From: Porphyromonadaceae bacterium
GTDB taxonomy: Bacteria; Bacteroidota; Bacteroidia; Bacteroidales; Dysgonomonadaceae
Direction: 5' to 3'
Length of the DNA: 64,000 bases
Assembly: GCA_021372865.1 (NCBI GenBank)
Contig: JAJFTO010000017.1
Location: 225,862 to 289,861, forward strand
The stretch's first letter is position 1; every line of letters begins with the position of its first letter. Below the pieces are notes generated by a model. The model made no database searches. It saw nothing but the letters and a program-made list of their open reading frames with translations, and had not been told where the DNA came from. Positions 1 to 8,142 of the stretch are shown in pieces. Made by a program: the position numbers and the translations under genes.

Positions 1-713
1 ACTGCAGGATCATAGATCTCGGGAATGATTTCCGGAACGAATCCATTTTTGACAACAGAGAGTTTGTCTTCGGCTTATGCGAGCTGAACAGAGAACAGAT
101 ACGCCGGGCTACCCACGTGGCCAACCCGGGTTGCTTTGCCACAACAATCATGCTGGCGCTGCTGCCATTGGCCTCAAAAAATCTATTGCAGGATGAGGTG
201 CATGTACACGCCATCACCGGTTCCACCGGTGCCGGCAAGAAACCCGGAGCAACAACCCATTTCAGTTACCGCGACAACAACATCTCGGTTTATAAACCTT
301 TCACGCACCAGCATCTCGAGGAGATTGGGAATACGCTGGCTGCTGCCGGCAACAACCCACTTCCACAGATTAACTTTGTGCCGATGCGCGGGGATTTTAC
401 CCGCGGTATCTTTGCCAGTGTCTACACGAAGTGGAACGGTCCGCTGTCTGAAGCCGAAACGGTCGCGTACTACAAAGCGTACTACCAGACGTCGCCCTTC
501 GTCTTCGTTTCAGACGAGCCCATCAACCTGAAAGAAGTGGTAAACACCAACAAATGTTTGTTGCACATTGAATTTCATAATGGTTATATCCATATCACTT
601 CCATTACCGACAATCTGGTAAAAGGGGCTTCGGGACAGGCAGTGCAGAATATGAACCTGATGTTCGACCTGGATGAGGGCACGGGATTAAAACTGAAGGG
701 AAGTGCGTTTTAA
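1..713 (+). CDS. argC: N-acetyl(succinyl)-gamma-glutamyl-phosphate reductase, C-terminal part (5' end outside window)
   Basis: Reduces the acylglutamyl phosphate made by ArgB to the semialdehyde, using NADPH, in arginine synthesis. The frame is open from base 3 and reads IIDLGNDFR, then FVFGLCELNR, then ANPGCFATT, the ArgC active-site motif with the catalytic Cys at 132-134. The GTG at 117 lies inside this motif and is not the start; the gene begins upstream of the window. Later family features such as the GSTGAGKKPG stretch are present and the stop is TAA at 711-713. It is the first visible gene of the arg operon, with argD 46 bp downstream. The acyl group is more likely succinyl than acetyl, inferred from argF' downstream. 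Identification is secure. Confidence 0.96.
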   Translation, partial: CRIIDLGNDFRNESIFDNREFVFGLCELNREQIRRATHVANPGCFATTIMLALLPLASKNLLQDEVHVHAITGSTGAGKKPGATTHFSYRDNNISVYKPFTHQHLEEIGNTLAAAGNNPLPQINFVPMRGDFTRGIFASVYTKWNGPLSEAETVAYYKAYYQTSPFVFVSDEPINLKEVVNTNKCLLHIEFHNGYIHITSITDNLVKGASGQAVQNMNLMFDLDEGTGLKLKGSAF

Positions 714-745
714 TAAGCCAATGTGCCAACGTGAGAATGTGTCAA
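714..745. repeat. short degenerate repeat, family A copy 1 (CCAATGTG type)
   Basis: Directly after the argC stop the spacer reads CCAATGTGCCAACGTG followed by AATGTG. A similar run, CCAATATGCCAATGTG followed by GATGTG, follows the argF' stop at about 2862-2888. Both copies sit just downstream of a stop codon in the same operon. Function unknown. Confidence 0.55.
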
Positions 746-759
746 TTAATTGAAATAAG

Positions 760-1884
760 ATGAATCTATTCGATGTATACAGTTTATGGAATATTGAACC
801 GGTAAGAGCTGAAGGTTGCCGCGTGTGGGACAAAGAGGGAAAAGAGTATCTCGACTTTTACGGCGGCCATGCCGTCATATCCATCGGACACTCCCATCCA
901 GCCTATGTGAAAGCGATTCAGCAACAGGTTGCTAAAATCGGTTTTTACTCCAACTCGGTTTTAAATTCATTGCAAGGCGAATTGGCCCGGAGGCTGGGTG
1001 AACAAAGCGGTTATCCCGATTATTCGTTGTTCTTGTGCAATTCAGGCGCCGAGGCCAACGAAAATGCCCTCAAACTGGCATCATTCCACACAGGAAAGCG
1101 CCGCGTAATCGCTTTTAAAGAAGCTTTCCACGGTCGCACATCGGGTGCCGTGGCTGTCACGGATAATCCCGCCATACAGTCGCCTTTCAACCATGGACAT
1201 GAAGTCGTCTTTGTGCCGCTCAACGACATCAATGCAGTTACAAATGAAATTGAAAAAGGAGATGTGGCTGCCCTGCTTATTGAAGGTATACAGGGGGTAG
1301 CAGGTATTTATGTGCCGGATGCTTTATTTCTGCAACAATTGTCAGCAGTATGTAAGGCACATGGAGTGGTACTGATTCTCGATGAGATTCAGTCCGGCTA
1401 CGGCCGCACCGGTCAATTCTTCGCACATCAGCAGTCCGGCATAAAACCCGATCTGATTACGATGGCAAAAGGGATGGGGAACGGGTTCCCTATTGGCGGT
1501 GTCCTGATTTCTCCTCACTTTGAAGCTAAAAAAGGAATGCTTGGTACCACTTTCGGCGGCAATCATCTTGCCTGTACTGCAGCCATTGCGGTATTGGATG
1601 TGATGAAAGAAGAAGCGCTGGTCGAAAATGCAGCCCGTATGGGAAGTTTTCTCACCGAAAGACTCGGAGAAGTCAAAGGTATCAAAGAAGTTCGCGGACG
1701 CGGACTGATGCTGGGTATTGAATTTTTGCCTGAACATGCAACCGTACGTAACCAGTTGTTGTTTAAAAGTCATATCTTTACAGGCGGGGCAAAAAACAAT
1801 GTAATGCGACTTTTGCCTCCATTATCGATCTCTGAATCGGAAATCGATTCTTTTATCGGGGAATTAAAAAAATTGACCGATTAA
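760..1884 (+). CDS. argD: acetylornithine/succinylornithine aminotransferase
   Basis: PLP-dependent class III aminotransferase that converts the acylglutamate semialdehyde to acylornithine with glutamate as amino donor. The 374-aa protein has the usual family length. Visible motifs are CNSGAEANENALKLA near residue 93, AFHGRT near 122, the cofactor-binding LILDEIQSGYGRTG with Asp208, and the Schiff-base lysine Lys237 in MAKGMGNGFPIGG. The start is the ATG at 760. It lies 46 bp after argC and 18 bp before argF', consistent with one transcript. In this pathway it probably handles the succinylated intermediate, which is an inference from the next gene. Confidence 0.95.
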   Translation: MNLFDVYSLWNIEPVRAEGCRVWDKEGKEYLDFYGGHAVISIGHSHPAYVKAIQQQVAKIGFYSNSVLNSLQGELARRLGEQSGYPDYSLFLCNSGAEANENALKLASFHTGKRRVIAFKEAFHGRTSGAVAVTDNPAIQSPFNHGHEVVFVPLNDINAVTNEIEKGDVAALLIEGIQGVAGIYVPDALFLQQLSAVCKAHGVVLILDEIQSGYGRTGQFFAHQQSGIKPDLITMAKGMGNGFPIGGVLISPHFEAKKGMLGTTFGGNHLACTAAIAVLDVMKEEALVENAARMGSFLTERLGEVKGIKEVRGRGLMLGIEFLPEHATVRNQLLFKSHIFTGGAKNNVMRLLPPLSISESEIDSFIGELKKLTD

Positions 1885-1902
1885 TTTATCAACCCAATTA
1901 AA

Positions 1903-2859
1903 ATGAAAAATTTCACCTCTGTCCGGGATATGGGCGACCTGAAAGTAGCGCTGGAAAAGGCAAAATATGTAAAAGAAAATCCTTTTGCCGATCAGGAGCT
2001 CGGAAAGAACAAAACACTCATGCTTATCTTCTTCAACTCGAGTCTCCGTACCCGTCTGAGTACTCAGAAAGCGGGGATGAACCTCGGGATGAACGTGATC
2101 GTACTCGACATCAACCAGGGTGCGTGGAAACTGGAGACTGAAAGAGGCGTAATCATGGATGGCGATAAATCGGAACATATTCTGGAAGCAATCCCGGTGA
2201 TAGGCTCCTACTGCGATGTGATTGGCGTGCGTTCTTTCGCTCAGTTTGAGAACAAGGCCTACGATTACAATGAGGTTATTCTGAACCAGTTTATTCAATA
2301 TTCTGGAAAACCGGTCTTCAGCATGGAAGCCGCCACACGCCATCCACTGCAGAGCTTTGCCGACCTGATCACGATAGAAGAGCATAAAAAGAGGTCCCGT
2401 CCAAAGGTGGTACTCACCTGGGCCCCCCACCCCCGTGCGTTGCCGCAGGCTGTTCCCAACTCATTTGCAGAATGGATGAATGCTGCCGGATACGAGTTCG
2501 TAATTACACATCCCGAAGGTTATGAACTGGATGAACAGTTTGTAGGGAATGCGATAGTGGAGTACGACAAGGAGAAAGCATACAAGGATGCCGATTTTAT
2601 TTACGCGAAAAACTGGGCGGCTTACCAGGATCCGAATTATGGGAAGATACTGAACACCGACCGCTCCTGGACCGTGGACAATGCCAAGATGGCTCTGACA
2701 AATAATGCTTACTTTATGCACTGCCTTCCTGTACGTCGCAACATGATCGTGACCGACGAGGTGATCGAGAGCAAACAATCCATTGTAATCCCGGAGGCAG
2801 CCAACAGAGTAGTCTCTGCTCAAACCGTGCTGAAAGAGATTTTGCTTGAAATGCGATAA
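1903..2859 (+). CDS. argF': N-succinylornithine carbamoyltransferase (SOTCase type)
   Basis: Transfers the carbamoyl group to N-acylornithine, giving N-acylcitrulline; in Bacteroides the substrate is the succinyl form. The 318-aa protein carries the carbamoyl-phosphate motif SSLRTRLSTQ (residues 46-55) and the AOTCase/SOTCase-type motif FMHCLPVRRN near 275, and lacks ordinary OTCase features. The loop that selects acetyl versus succinyl reads GDKSEH, with Ser at position 90. Published SOTCase has Pro there and AOTCase has Glu. Mutagenesis literature reports that Ser in place of the Glu of AOTCase also gives succinylornithine activity, so the call stays SOTCase. It sits between argD and argB. 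Confidence 0.93.
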   Translation: MKNFTSVRDMGDLKVALEKAKYVKENPFADQELGKNKTLMLIFFNSSLRTRLSTQKAGMNLGMNVIVLDINQGAWKLETERGVIMDGDKSEHILEAIPVIGSYCDVIGVRSFAQFENKAYDYNEVILNQFIQYSGKPVFSMEAATRHPLQSFADLITIEEHKKRSRPKVVLTWAPHPRALPQAVPNSFAEWMNAAGYEFVITHPEGYELDEQFVGNAIVEYDKEKAYKDADFIYAKNWAAYQDPNYGKILNTDRSWTVDNAKMALTNNAYFMHCLPVRRNMIVTDEVIESKQSIVIPEAANRVVSAQTVLKEILLEMR

Positions 2860-3000
2860 TGGGCCAATATGCCAATGTGTTGATGTGCAAATTGCATGCA
2901 TAATGCTGAAATTGAAAAATTTTGACAACTGGAGCTGAATCCTGAGTCCTGACTTCTGAGTCCTGACTCCTGAAAAGCTGACCGCTAAAAACTGAATTGA
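2860..3000. repeat. spacer with family A copy 2, a 14-bp tandem duplication and family B copy 1
   Basis: The 156-bp argF'-argB spacer starts with the CCAATATGCCAATGTG run (family A). It then carries an almost exact tandem 14-mer CTGAGTCCTGACTT / CTGAGTCCTGACTC at 2942-2955 and 2956-2969. Near 2977-2994 comes AGCTGACCGCTAAAAACT (family B), which recurs in the argE'-argH spacer. No ORF fits. Its role is unknown; candidates are an mRNA processing or stability element or an expanded simple repeat. Confidence 0.6.
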
Positions 3001-3015
3001 ATAAAAAATAAATAC

Positions 3016-3822
3016 ATGGACAAGGAAAGCCTCTCCATTGTAAAGATTGGAGGGAATATCGTTGATAATCCGGAAGCGTTGGAACTCTTTCTGGCAGACT
3101 TTAACCACCTCCAGGGGCGGAAACTGCTGATTCACGGCGGTGGCGTGATGGCATCCAGGATGGCCATGAAGCTGGGCATTGAGACAAAGATGGAGCAGGG
3201 ACGCCGCATCACCGACGCAGAGACACTGAAGCTGGTCACCATGGTTTATGCCGGGTGGATCAACAAAAATATCGTGGCAACACTCCAAAAAATCGGGTGC
3301 AATGCCGTCGGTCTCTCAGGGGCAGATGGTAACGCCATTTCCGCGCTGCGACGCTCTCCGGTACCGGTAGACTATGGATATGTGGGCGATCCTGACCCGA
3401 AAAAGGTGAATACAGACTTTCTGTCTCAACTGATTGAAGTGGAAATCACGCCGGTTTTTTGTGCAATTACCCACGACGGCAACGGTTCTTTGCTGAATAC
3501 CAATGCCGACACGATCGCCTATTCCCTGGCAACAGCCTTATCGGACAAATATGAGACTTCGCTCTACTATTGTTTCGAAAAAGAGGGAGTTTTAAAGGAT
3601 GTGAACGATCCGCAGAGTATGATCCCCTCCATGGATTGTGAAGAAAGCGAAGCTTACAAAAAGAAGGGTATTATCGCCGACGGCATGATCCCCAAACTGG
3701 ATAATTCTTTTCGTGCCATCGAAAACGGAGTGAAGGAGGTGATCATCCTGCATGCAAGAAATCTGTTGTCAAAAAAAGGAACGATCCTGATTAAAAGCCG
3801 GCCCAAATCGGATGCAATTTAA
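3016..3822 (+). CDS. argB: acetylglutamate (succinylglutamate) kinase
   Basis: Phosphorylates the acylated glutamate, the committed step of arginine synthesis and usually the arginine-sensitive one. The 268-aa protein has the amino-acid-kinase fold motifs: VKIGGN at the N-terminus (phosphate binding), LIHGGG near residue 40, GLSGADGNAI near 98 and GMIPKLDN near 226. The ATG at 3016 gives the expected N-terminus. Family members with an N-terminal arginine-sensing helix are longer, and none is seen here, so strong hexameric arginine feedback is not predicted. It follows a repeat-filled spacer after argF' and precedes argE' by 39 bp. Confidence 0.95.
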   Translation: MDKESLSIVKIGGNIVDNPEALELFLADFNHLQGRKLLIHGGGVMASRMAMKLGIETKMEQGRRITDAETLKLVTMVYAGWINKNIVATLQKIGCNAVGLSGADGNAISALRRSPVPVDYGYVGDPDPKKVNTDFLSQLIEVEITPVFCAITHDGNGSLLNTNADTIAYSLATALSDKYETSLYYCFEKEGVLKDVNDPQSMIPSMDCEESEAYKKKGIIADGMIPKLDNSFRAIENGVKEVIILHARNLLSKKGTILIKSRPKSDAI

Positions 3823-3861
3823 ACCGCATGCAACCGGTAACCGGTATATTTCATTCACAAA

Positions 3862-4929
3862 ATGAACAAAGAACAGACGAATAGTGCCACCGAACTGTTA
3901 AGAAAGCTGATTTCTCTCAGATCATTCTCAGGCGAAGAGAACCTACGGAGCGATTTCCTGATGAAATATTTCCAGGAAAAAGGTATCGCAGTGGGGAGAA
4001 TCGGGAATAACCTGGTTATCAGACAGCCGAATCCCGACAGCACAAAGCCGACGCTGATGCTCAACTCCCATCTCGACACGGTCCAGCCAGCTTCAACCTA
4101 CTCCTTTGATCCGTTCAGTTCTCCCATCTCTGACACGCATATTTACGGACTGGGTAGCAATGATGCCGGTGCCAGCCTTGTATCCATGATCATATCCTTC
4201 CTTCATTTCTACGATAAAAAGCTTCCGGTTAACCTGATGCTGGCGCTGTCGACCGAAGAGGAAAATTCGGGAGCAGGCGGCATGCGGATGCTGTGGCAGA
4301 CACTTCGGGAGGAAGTAGATATGGCAATCATCGGTGAGCCTACCGGGATGAAGGCCGCAGTGGCAGAACGGGGATTATTGGTGATCGATGGCGAAGCAAA
4401 AGGAATAAGCGGCCATGCAGCCCGGGAGGAAGGAGTGAACGCCCTCTACATCGCACTGGAAGATATTGAAGTACTTCGGTCGGTAAAATTCCCCAAAATA
4501 TCTTCTGTCATGGGAGAGGTAAAGCTTACTGTAACACAGATACATGCCGGTACGCAACACAATGTGATACCGGACCGGTGCAACTTCGTGGTCGATATTC
4601 GTCCCACCGAGCTGTACACGAATCAGGAGATCATGGATATCCTGCAGCCGAAGGTAAAGAGTACCCTGCAAGCAAGGTCGCTGATTAACCGAAGTTCGGC
4701 AACACCTGCGCGTCATCCGCTCCTGCAGTGTGCAGAACGACTGGCTATTGAGACCTACACCTCCCCCACGACGTCGGACTGGATGCGTATTACCTGCCCG
4801 GCACTGAAGATGGGTCCCGGGGAGTCGTCACGCTCACACCAGGCCGATGAGTTCATTCTCATTGAGGAGCTGGAAAAGGGAATTGAGGGATATATCCAAT
4901 TCATCACACAGTTAAAAGCTGAAAGCTAA
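3862..4929 (+). CDS. argE': M20 metallopeptidase, N-acyl-citrulline/ornithine deacylase
   Basis: Dinuclear zinc amidohydrolase of the M20 family (ArgE/DapE). In pathways with argF' the deacylation acts on acylcitrulline, so N-succinylcitrulline desuccinylase is the likely activity (inference). The 355-aa protein shows the metal ligands in order: His70 in LNSHLDTV, Asp101 in GSNDAG, Glu132/Glu133 in STEEENSG, Glu159 in IIGEP and His326 in SRSHQADE. The ATG at 3862 follows argB by 39 bp. Its last codons (KAES) are written in the same GCTGAAAGC repeat that fills the next spacer, so the repeat appears to have expanded into the gene end. Confidence 0.88.
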   Translation: MNKEQTNSATELLRKLISLRSFSGEENLRSDFLMKYFQEKGIAVGRIGNNLVIRQPNPDSTKPTLMLNSHLDTVQPASTYSFDPFSSPISDTHIYGLGSNDAGASLVSMIISFLHFYDKKLPVNLMLALSTEEENSGAGGMRMLWQTLREEVDMAIIGEPTGMKAAVAERGLLVIDGEAKGISGHAAREEGVNALYIALEDIEVLRSVKFPKISSVMGEVKLTVTQIHAGTQHNVIPDRCNFVVDIRPTELYTNQEIMDILQPKVKSTLQARSLINRSSATPARHPLLQCAERLAIETYTSPTTSDWMRITCPALKMGPGESSRSHQADEFILIEELEKGIEGYIQFITQLKAES

Positions 4930-5062
4930 CTTAAAAACGCGGCATGCGCAAGGCATTTTTTTTAAGAGCTGAAAGCTGACCGCAGAAAACGGAGAGCTTA
5001 AAACAAACCGCTGACTCTGAAACACTTTTACTAAACAAGCTGATAGCTGACCGCTAACAAAC
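4913..5062. repeat. family B repeats (AGCTGACCGCTAA type) between argE' and argH
   Basis: The 148-bp spacer has several degenerate copies of AGCTGAAAGCTGACCGC and AGCTGATAGCTGACCGCTAA. The last, near 5040-5060, closely matches the copy before argB at 2977-2994. A weaker relative (GTTGATAACTGAACGCTAA) lies in the zwf-pgl spacer near 22480-22498. No coding potential is seen. Confidence 0.6.
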
Positions 5063-5077
5063 TTACAACTAATAGAA

Positions 5078-6373
5078 ATGGCAAAAATCTGGGATAAAGG
5101 CTTCGATGCCAACAAACGGGTAGAGACATTCACGGTGGGGAACGACCGGGAACTGGATCTGCGTCTGGCAAAACATGACATACTGGGATCGATGGCGCAC
5201 ATTAAAATGCTGGTACGTATTGGTCTCCTCGGGGAAGACGAGGAAAAAGCCCTCCAGACCGAACTGCAGGACATCCTGGCAGGGGTGGAGAAAGGCAATT
5301 TTCGCCTCGTCGATGATGCCGAAGACATTCACTCCCAGATAGAGGCAATGTTGACAGAGCGACTGGGTGAAATGGGCAAGAAGATCCATTCGGGTCGTTC
5401 CCGCAACGACCAGGTATTGGTAGACATCAAACTGTTTCTCAAGGAGGAAATTCAACAAATAAAGAAAGAGGTGCTTTCATTGTTTGAATTGTTGCAGTCG
5501 CTCAGTGAAAAGCACAAAGATATCCTTCTGCCCGGCTATACCCACGCACAAATTGCAATGCCATCATCTTTTGGCTTGTGGTTTGGAGCCTATGCCGAAA
5601 CGCTGGTAGATGACATGCAGACGCTCGCAGCGGCCTGGAAGGTGGCAGATCAGAATCCACTTGGTTCTGCAGCCGGTTATGGAAGTTCTTTTCCGCTCGA
5701 CAGAGAGATGACAACCCGCGAACTGGGCTTCGCCACGATGAGCTACAACGTGGTAGCCGCCCAGATGGGACGGGGCAAGACCGAACGAATTCTCGCACAA
5801 AGTATGTCCAACATTGCCTCCACGCTCAACAAACTTGCTTCCGACAACTGCATGTATCTGTCCGGGAATTTCGGGTTTATCTCTTACCCGAAAGAGCTGA
5901 CCACCGGATCGAGTATCATGCCCCACAAAAAAAATCCCGATGTATGGGAACTTATCAGGGCTCACAGCAACCGCCTGCAGAGCCTGCCCAATGAGATCTC
6001 ACTGATGACCACCAACATGCCGCATGGTTATCACAGGGACTATCAACTACTGAAAGAAGTGCTCTTCCCGGCGATTGAGACCTTGCATACACTGCTGGGA
6101 ATGTCTCATTTTATGCTGGAACATATTGTCGTCAATGAAGATATTCTCTCCGATCCACGATATGAATACCTGTTTACTGTGGAAGAAGTAAACAAACGCG
6201 TGCTGCAAGGTATTCCTTTCAGGGAAGCGTATCAGCAGGTGGGTAAAGAAGTGCAGGCAGGCATTTTTCACGCCGAGAAGAGAGTGCATCACTCCCACGC
6301 AGGGAGTATCGGCAATCTCTGCACCGAAGAGATCAGAAAAAAAATGGAGGTGGCATCACAATCCATCCAATAA
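5078..6373 (+). CDS. argH: argininosuccinate lyase
   Basis: Cleaves argininosuccinate to arginine and fumarate, the last step of the pathway. The 431-aa protein belongs to the fumarase/aspartase superfamily. It shows the N-terminal HSGRSRNDQV motif near residues 104-113 (substrate binding), PGYTHAQIA near 152, and the family signature GSSIMPHKKNP at 277-287, whose serine loop supplies the catalytic residue. The ATG at 5078 starts MAKIWDKGF, the usual N-terminus. It ends the arg operon directly before a strong terminator. argG is not in the window and may lie upstream of argC. Confidence 0.96.
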   Translation: MAKIWDKGFDANKRVETFTVGNDRELDLRLAKHDILGSMAHIKMLVRIGLLGEDEEKALQTELQDILAGVEKGNFRLVDDAEDIHSQIEAMLTERLGEMGKKIHSGRSRNDQVLVDIKLFLKEEIQQIKKEVLSLFELLQSLSEKHKDILLPGYTHAQIAMPSSFGLWFGAYAETLVDDMQTLAAAWKVADQNPLGSAAGYGSSFPLDREMTTRELGFATMSYNVVAAQMGRGKTERILAQSMSNIASTLNKLASDNCMYLSGNFGFISYPKELTTGSSIMPHKKNPDVWELIRAHSNRLQSLPNEISLMTTNMPHGYHRDYQLLKEVLFPAIETLHTLLGMSHFMLEHIVVNEDILSDPRYEYLFTVEEVNKRVLQGIPFREAYQQVGKEVQAGIFHAEKRVHHSHAGSIGNLCTEEIRKKMEVASQSIQ

Positions 6374-6417
6374 AAAAGGGGGTGGGGTCACTACAAAATG
6401 ATTCCGCCCCTTTTTTT
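6372..6417. terminator. bidirectional rho-independent terminator between argH and the DUF6448 gene
   Basis: A G-rich left arm after an A run (6374-6385) pairs with CCGCCCC at 6404-6410, which is followed by seven T. The A run on the left gives a T run on the other strand, so it can serve both convergent genes. Confidence 0.85.
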
Positions 6418-6437
6418 GAAGTGATTTTTTAAAGAGA

Positions 6438-7052
6438 TCAGTGCTGGTGAGCTTCGCCACGGGCCAGAAGATCGTGCACGGCCTCCACGCTGTGGGTGTA
6501 GTCGACATATGCTTTCACAAACTGACGACCCTCCTCCACTGAATTGTCCTTCACTTTATACAGAGCGGCTGTTTTGTCGTATTTCTCCTGAAGTTGACTA
6601 TTTACATGTTTGTTTAATGCTTTTAGCAAAGAAGCAAAATCACCGGTATTCAATGCTTTATCACTCATCACCGTGATCTGTGCCGTTGTTCCGGCAGGTT
6701 TTAATCCGGTAAAAGGAGCACCTTCCATTTCACGATGCAGACGGATAAATGTTTCATAGAAATGCTTTTTCACGATTTCATACACTTCCTTGTCGCCATT
6801 CTTCAGGCTGTATGTTTTGTGAAACAATGGGACCACTTCCGCTTCCATATCAGTGTTGATCCATTTCAATACCAGATTCACATTATTGGTTTCCAAAGCT
6901 TTGGCTGCGTCCTGTAACGCAGGTCCATCAAAAGAATCGCAATGAGCCGAAGCAGGCTGAACGTTTACAAAAGAGAAAGCCACAATCAGCGATAAAATGA
7001 ATGCTGATTGAAGCAGGTTGCTTTTTAATGAGTAATTTCTTGTTTTCATCAT
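6438..7052 (-). CDS. secreted DUF6448 family protein
   Basis: A 204-aa protein with a clear signal peptide: basic start MMKTRNYSLK, a hydrophobic stretch near 15-30, and cleavage after PASA. The mature part begins HCDSFDGP, typical of DUF6448 proteins, continues with NVNLVLKWI and EGAPFTGLKPAG, and ends HQH. Function of the family is not known. It is divergent from a Crp/Fnr-type gene across a 186-bp spacer and may be its target. The histidines at both ends of the mature chain would allow metal or heme binding, but that is speculation. A near-consensus -7 box (GATCTTTG) lies on this strand at 7111-7118. Confidence 0.82.
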   Translation of the reverse strand: MMKTRNYSLKSNLLQSAFILSLIVAFSFVNVQPASAHCDSFDGPALQDAAKALETNNVNLVLKWINTDMEAEVVPLFHKTYSLKNGDKEVYEIVKKHFYETFIRLHREMEGAPFTGLKPAGTTAQITVMSDKALNTGDFASLLKALNKHVNSQLQEKYDKTAALYKVKDNSVEEGRQFVKAYVDYTHSVEAVHDLLARGEAHQH

Positions 7053-7238
7053 GCTTAATTTTTAGTTGTTTGTTTTTGTTGTTTGTTTTTGCTAATTTCG
7101 TTTTATATTACAAAGATCGGTTTCCTGCTCCCCGAAAATTGTCACCCGGGAGACACTCCTCATTTTTTTTAATTAATTAACAACAAAAAAATAATCCAGG
7201 TCATTTCCCATTGTTTAACTTCAAACTCTCGTTATTTT

Positions 7239-8021
7239 ATGGAAGACAGTACACATATTACAGAGCAAACGGGACACTCTCACAGTCATCTGCACCATCT
7301 GTTGGAAAACCAGATACCCACAGATTATGGGCACAGCGAACAATCACACGGAGCATATCATCACGATCAGGAATTATCTTATTGTCCCTTATTCAAGGGA
7401 ATGTCACAGAAGGAACATGATCAGTTTCTCGACAGGAATGTAAAGGAGGTGCTCACCTACAAGAAAGGAGAAACCATCGTACTCCAGGGAGAACCCATAA
7501 AATGGGTCATGTTGCTGGTACAAGGCAGCGTGCGCACAGAGATGATCACCCTGGAAGGGAACGTCTTGAATATTGACATCCTTGAAGCTGTGATTCCCCT
7601 TGCTCCTGCCTTCATTTATGGTGCGAAAAAAAGCTACCCGGTGGATGTGATTGCCGCTGAGCCCTGCGTTTTCCTGAAAATATCCAAAGAAGCCTGGCTC
7701 GACGAGATGGCAGAAAACAGGCAGTTGTTGACCAATTTTCTGACAATGAATGCCGACCTTACCTTTTTTCTGACCAACAAATTGCAGATGATCTCCCTGA
7801 AAAGTCTGAGAAAAAAGCTGGCCACTTTCTTTCTGGAGAAAACCACAGTGGAGAAAGACACTTTTAATCTGAAACGTTCCCGGACGCAGTTGGCGGAGTA
7901 TTTTGGCGTACAGCGTCAATCGCTTGCCAGGTCATTGAAGGAAATGGAGGATGAGGGTATTATTCAACTCAGAGGGCGTATAGTGAAAATACTCGACCGA
8001 AGCAGACTCATCAGAGAATAA
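7239..8021 (+). CDS. Crp/Fnr family transcriptional regulator with His-rich N-terminal extension
   Basis: A 260-aa cytoplasmic regulator. Residues about 48-170 form a cyclic-nucleotide-binding-like beta-roll (LSYCPLFKGMSQKEH onward) and residues about 205-250 a winged helix (RTQLAEYFGVQRQSLARSL is the recognition region). The first 45 or so residues are an unusual extension with about ten histidines, including HSHSHLHH and YHH. Fnr-type cysteine clusters are absent. The ATG at 7239 is the first in frame; a later start at MSQKEH (about 7400) would remove the His region but also cut into the conserved CPLF motif. The divergent DUF6448 gene is the obvious candidate target. Confidence 0.88.
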   Translation: MEDSTHITEQTGHSHSHLHHLLENQIPTDYGHSEQSHGAYHHDQELSYCPLFKGMSQKEHDQFLDRNVKEVLTYKKGETIVLQGEPIKWVMLLVQGSVRTEMITLEGNVLNIDILEAVIPLAPAFIYGAKKSYPVDVIAAEPCVFLKISKEAWLDEMAENRQLLTNFLTMNADLTFFLTNKLQMISLKSLRKKLATFFLEKTTVEKDTFNLKRSRTQLAEYFGVQRQSLARSLKEMEDEGIIQLRGRIVKILDRSRLIRE

Positions 8022-8066
8022 AAGCTTTTCACTACCATTTTGCTATCTGTTTCGCGCAAATTTTCG

Positions 8067-8074
8067 TACTTTTG
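8067..8074 (+). promoter_or_regulatory. Bacteroidota -7 element before pta
   Basis: TACTTTTG matches TAnnTTTG exactly, 69 bp before the pta ATG. A -33 TTTG at the usual 19-21 bp is not visible (nearest at 24 bp), so the promoter call is moderate. Confidence 0.5.
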
Positions 8075-8142
8075 CGGATCATTTATTTTATTTTGAAATT
8101 CTATCCTGATCATTATAGGATAACCAAAACATTAGATAAACA

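Noticed and set aside
2942..2969. Tandem 14-mer as the start of a CRISPR array
   Set aside because: Only two adjacent units with no spacers; no cas genes in the window.
2461..3288. 275-codon minus-strand frame across argF' and argB
   Set aside because: Antisense to two certain genes; composition is a by-product of their codon use.
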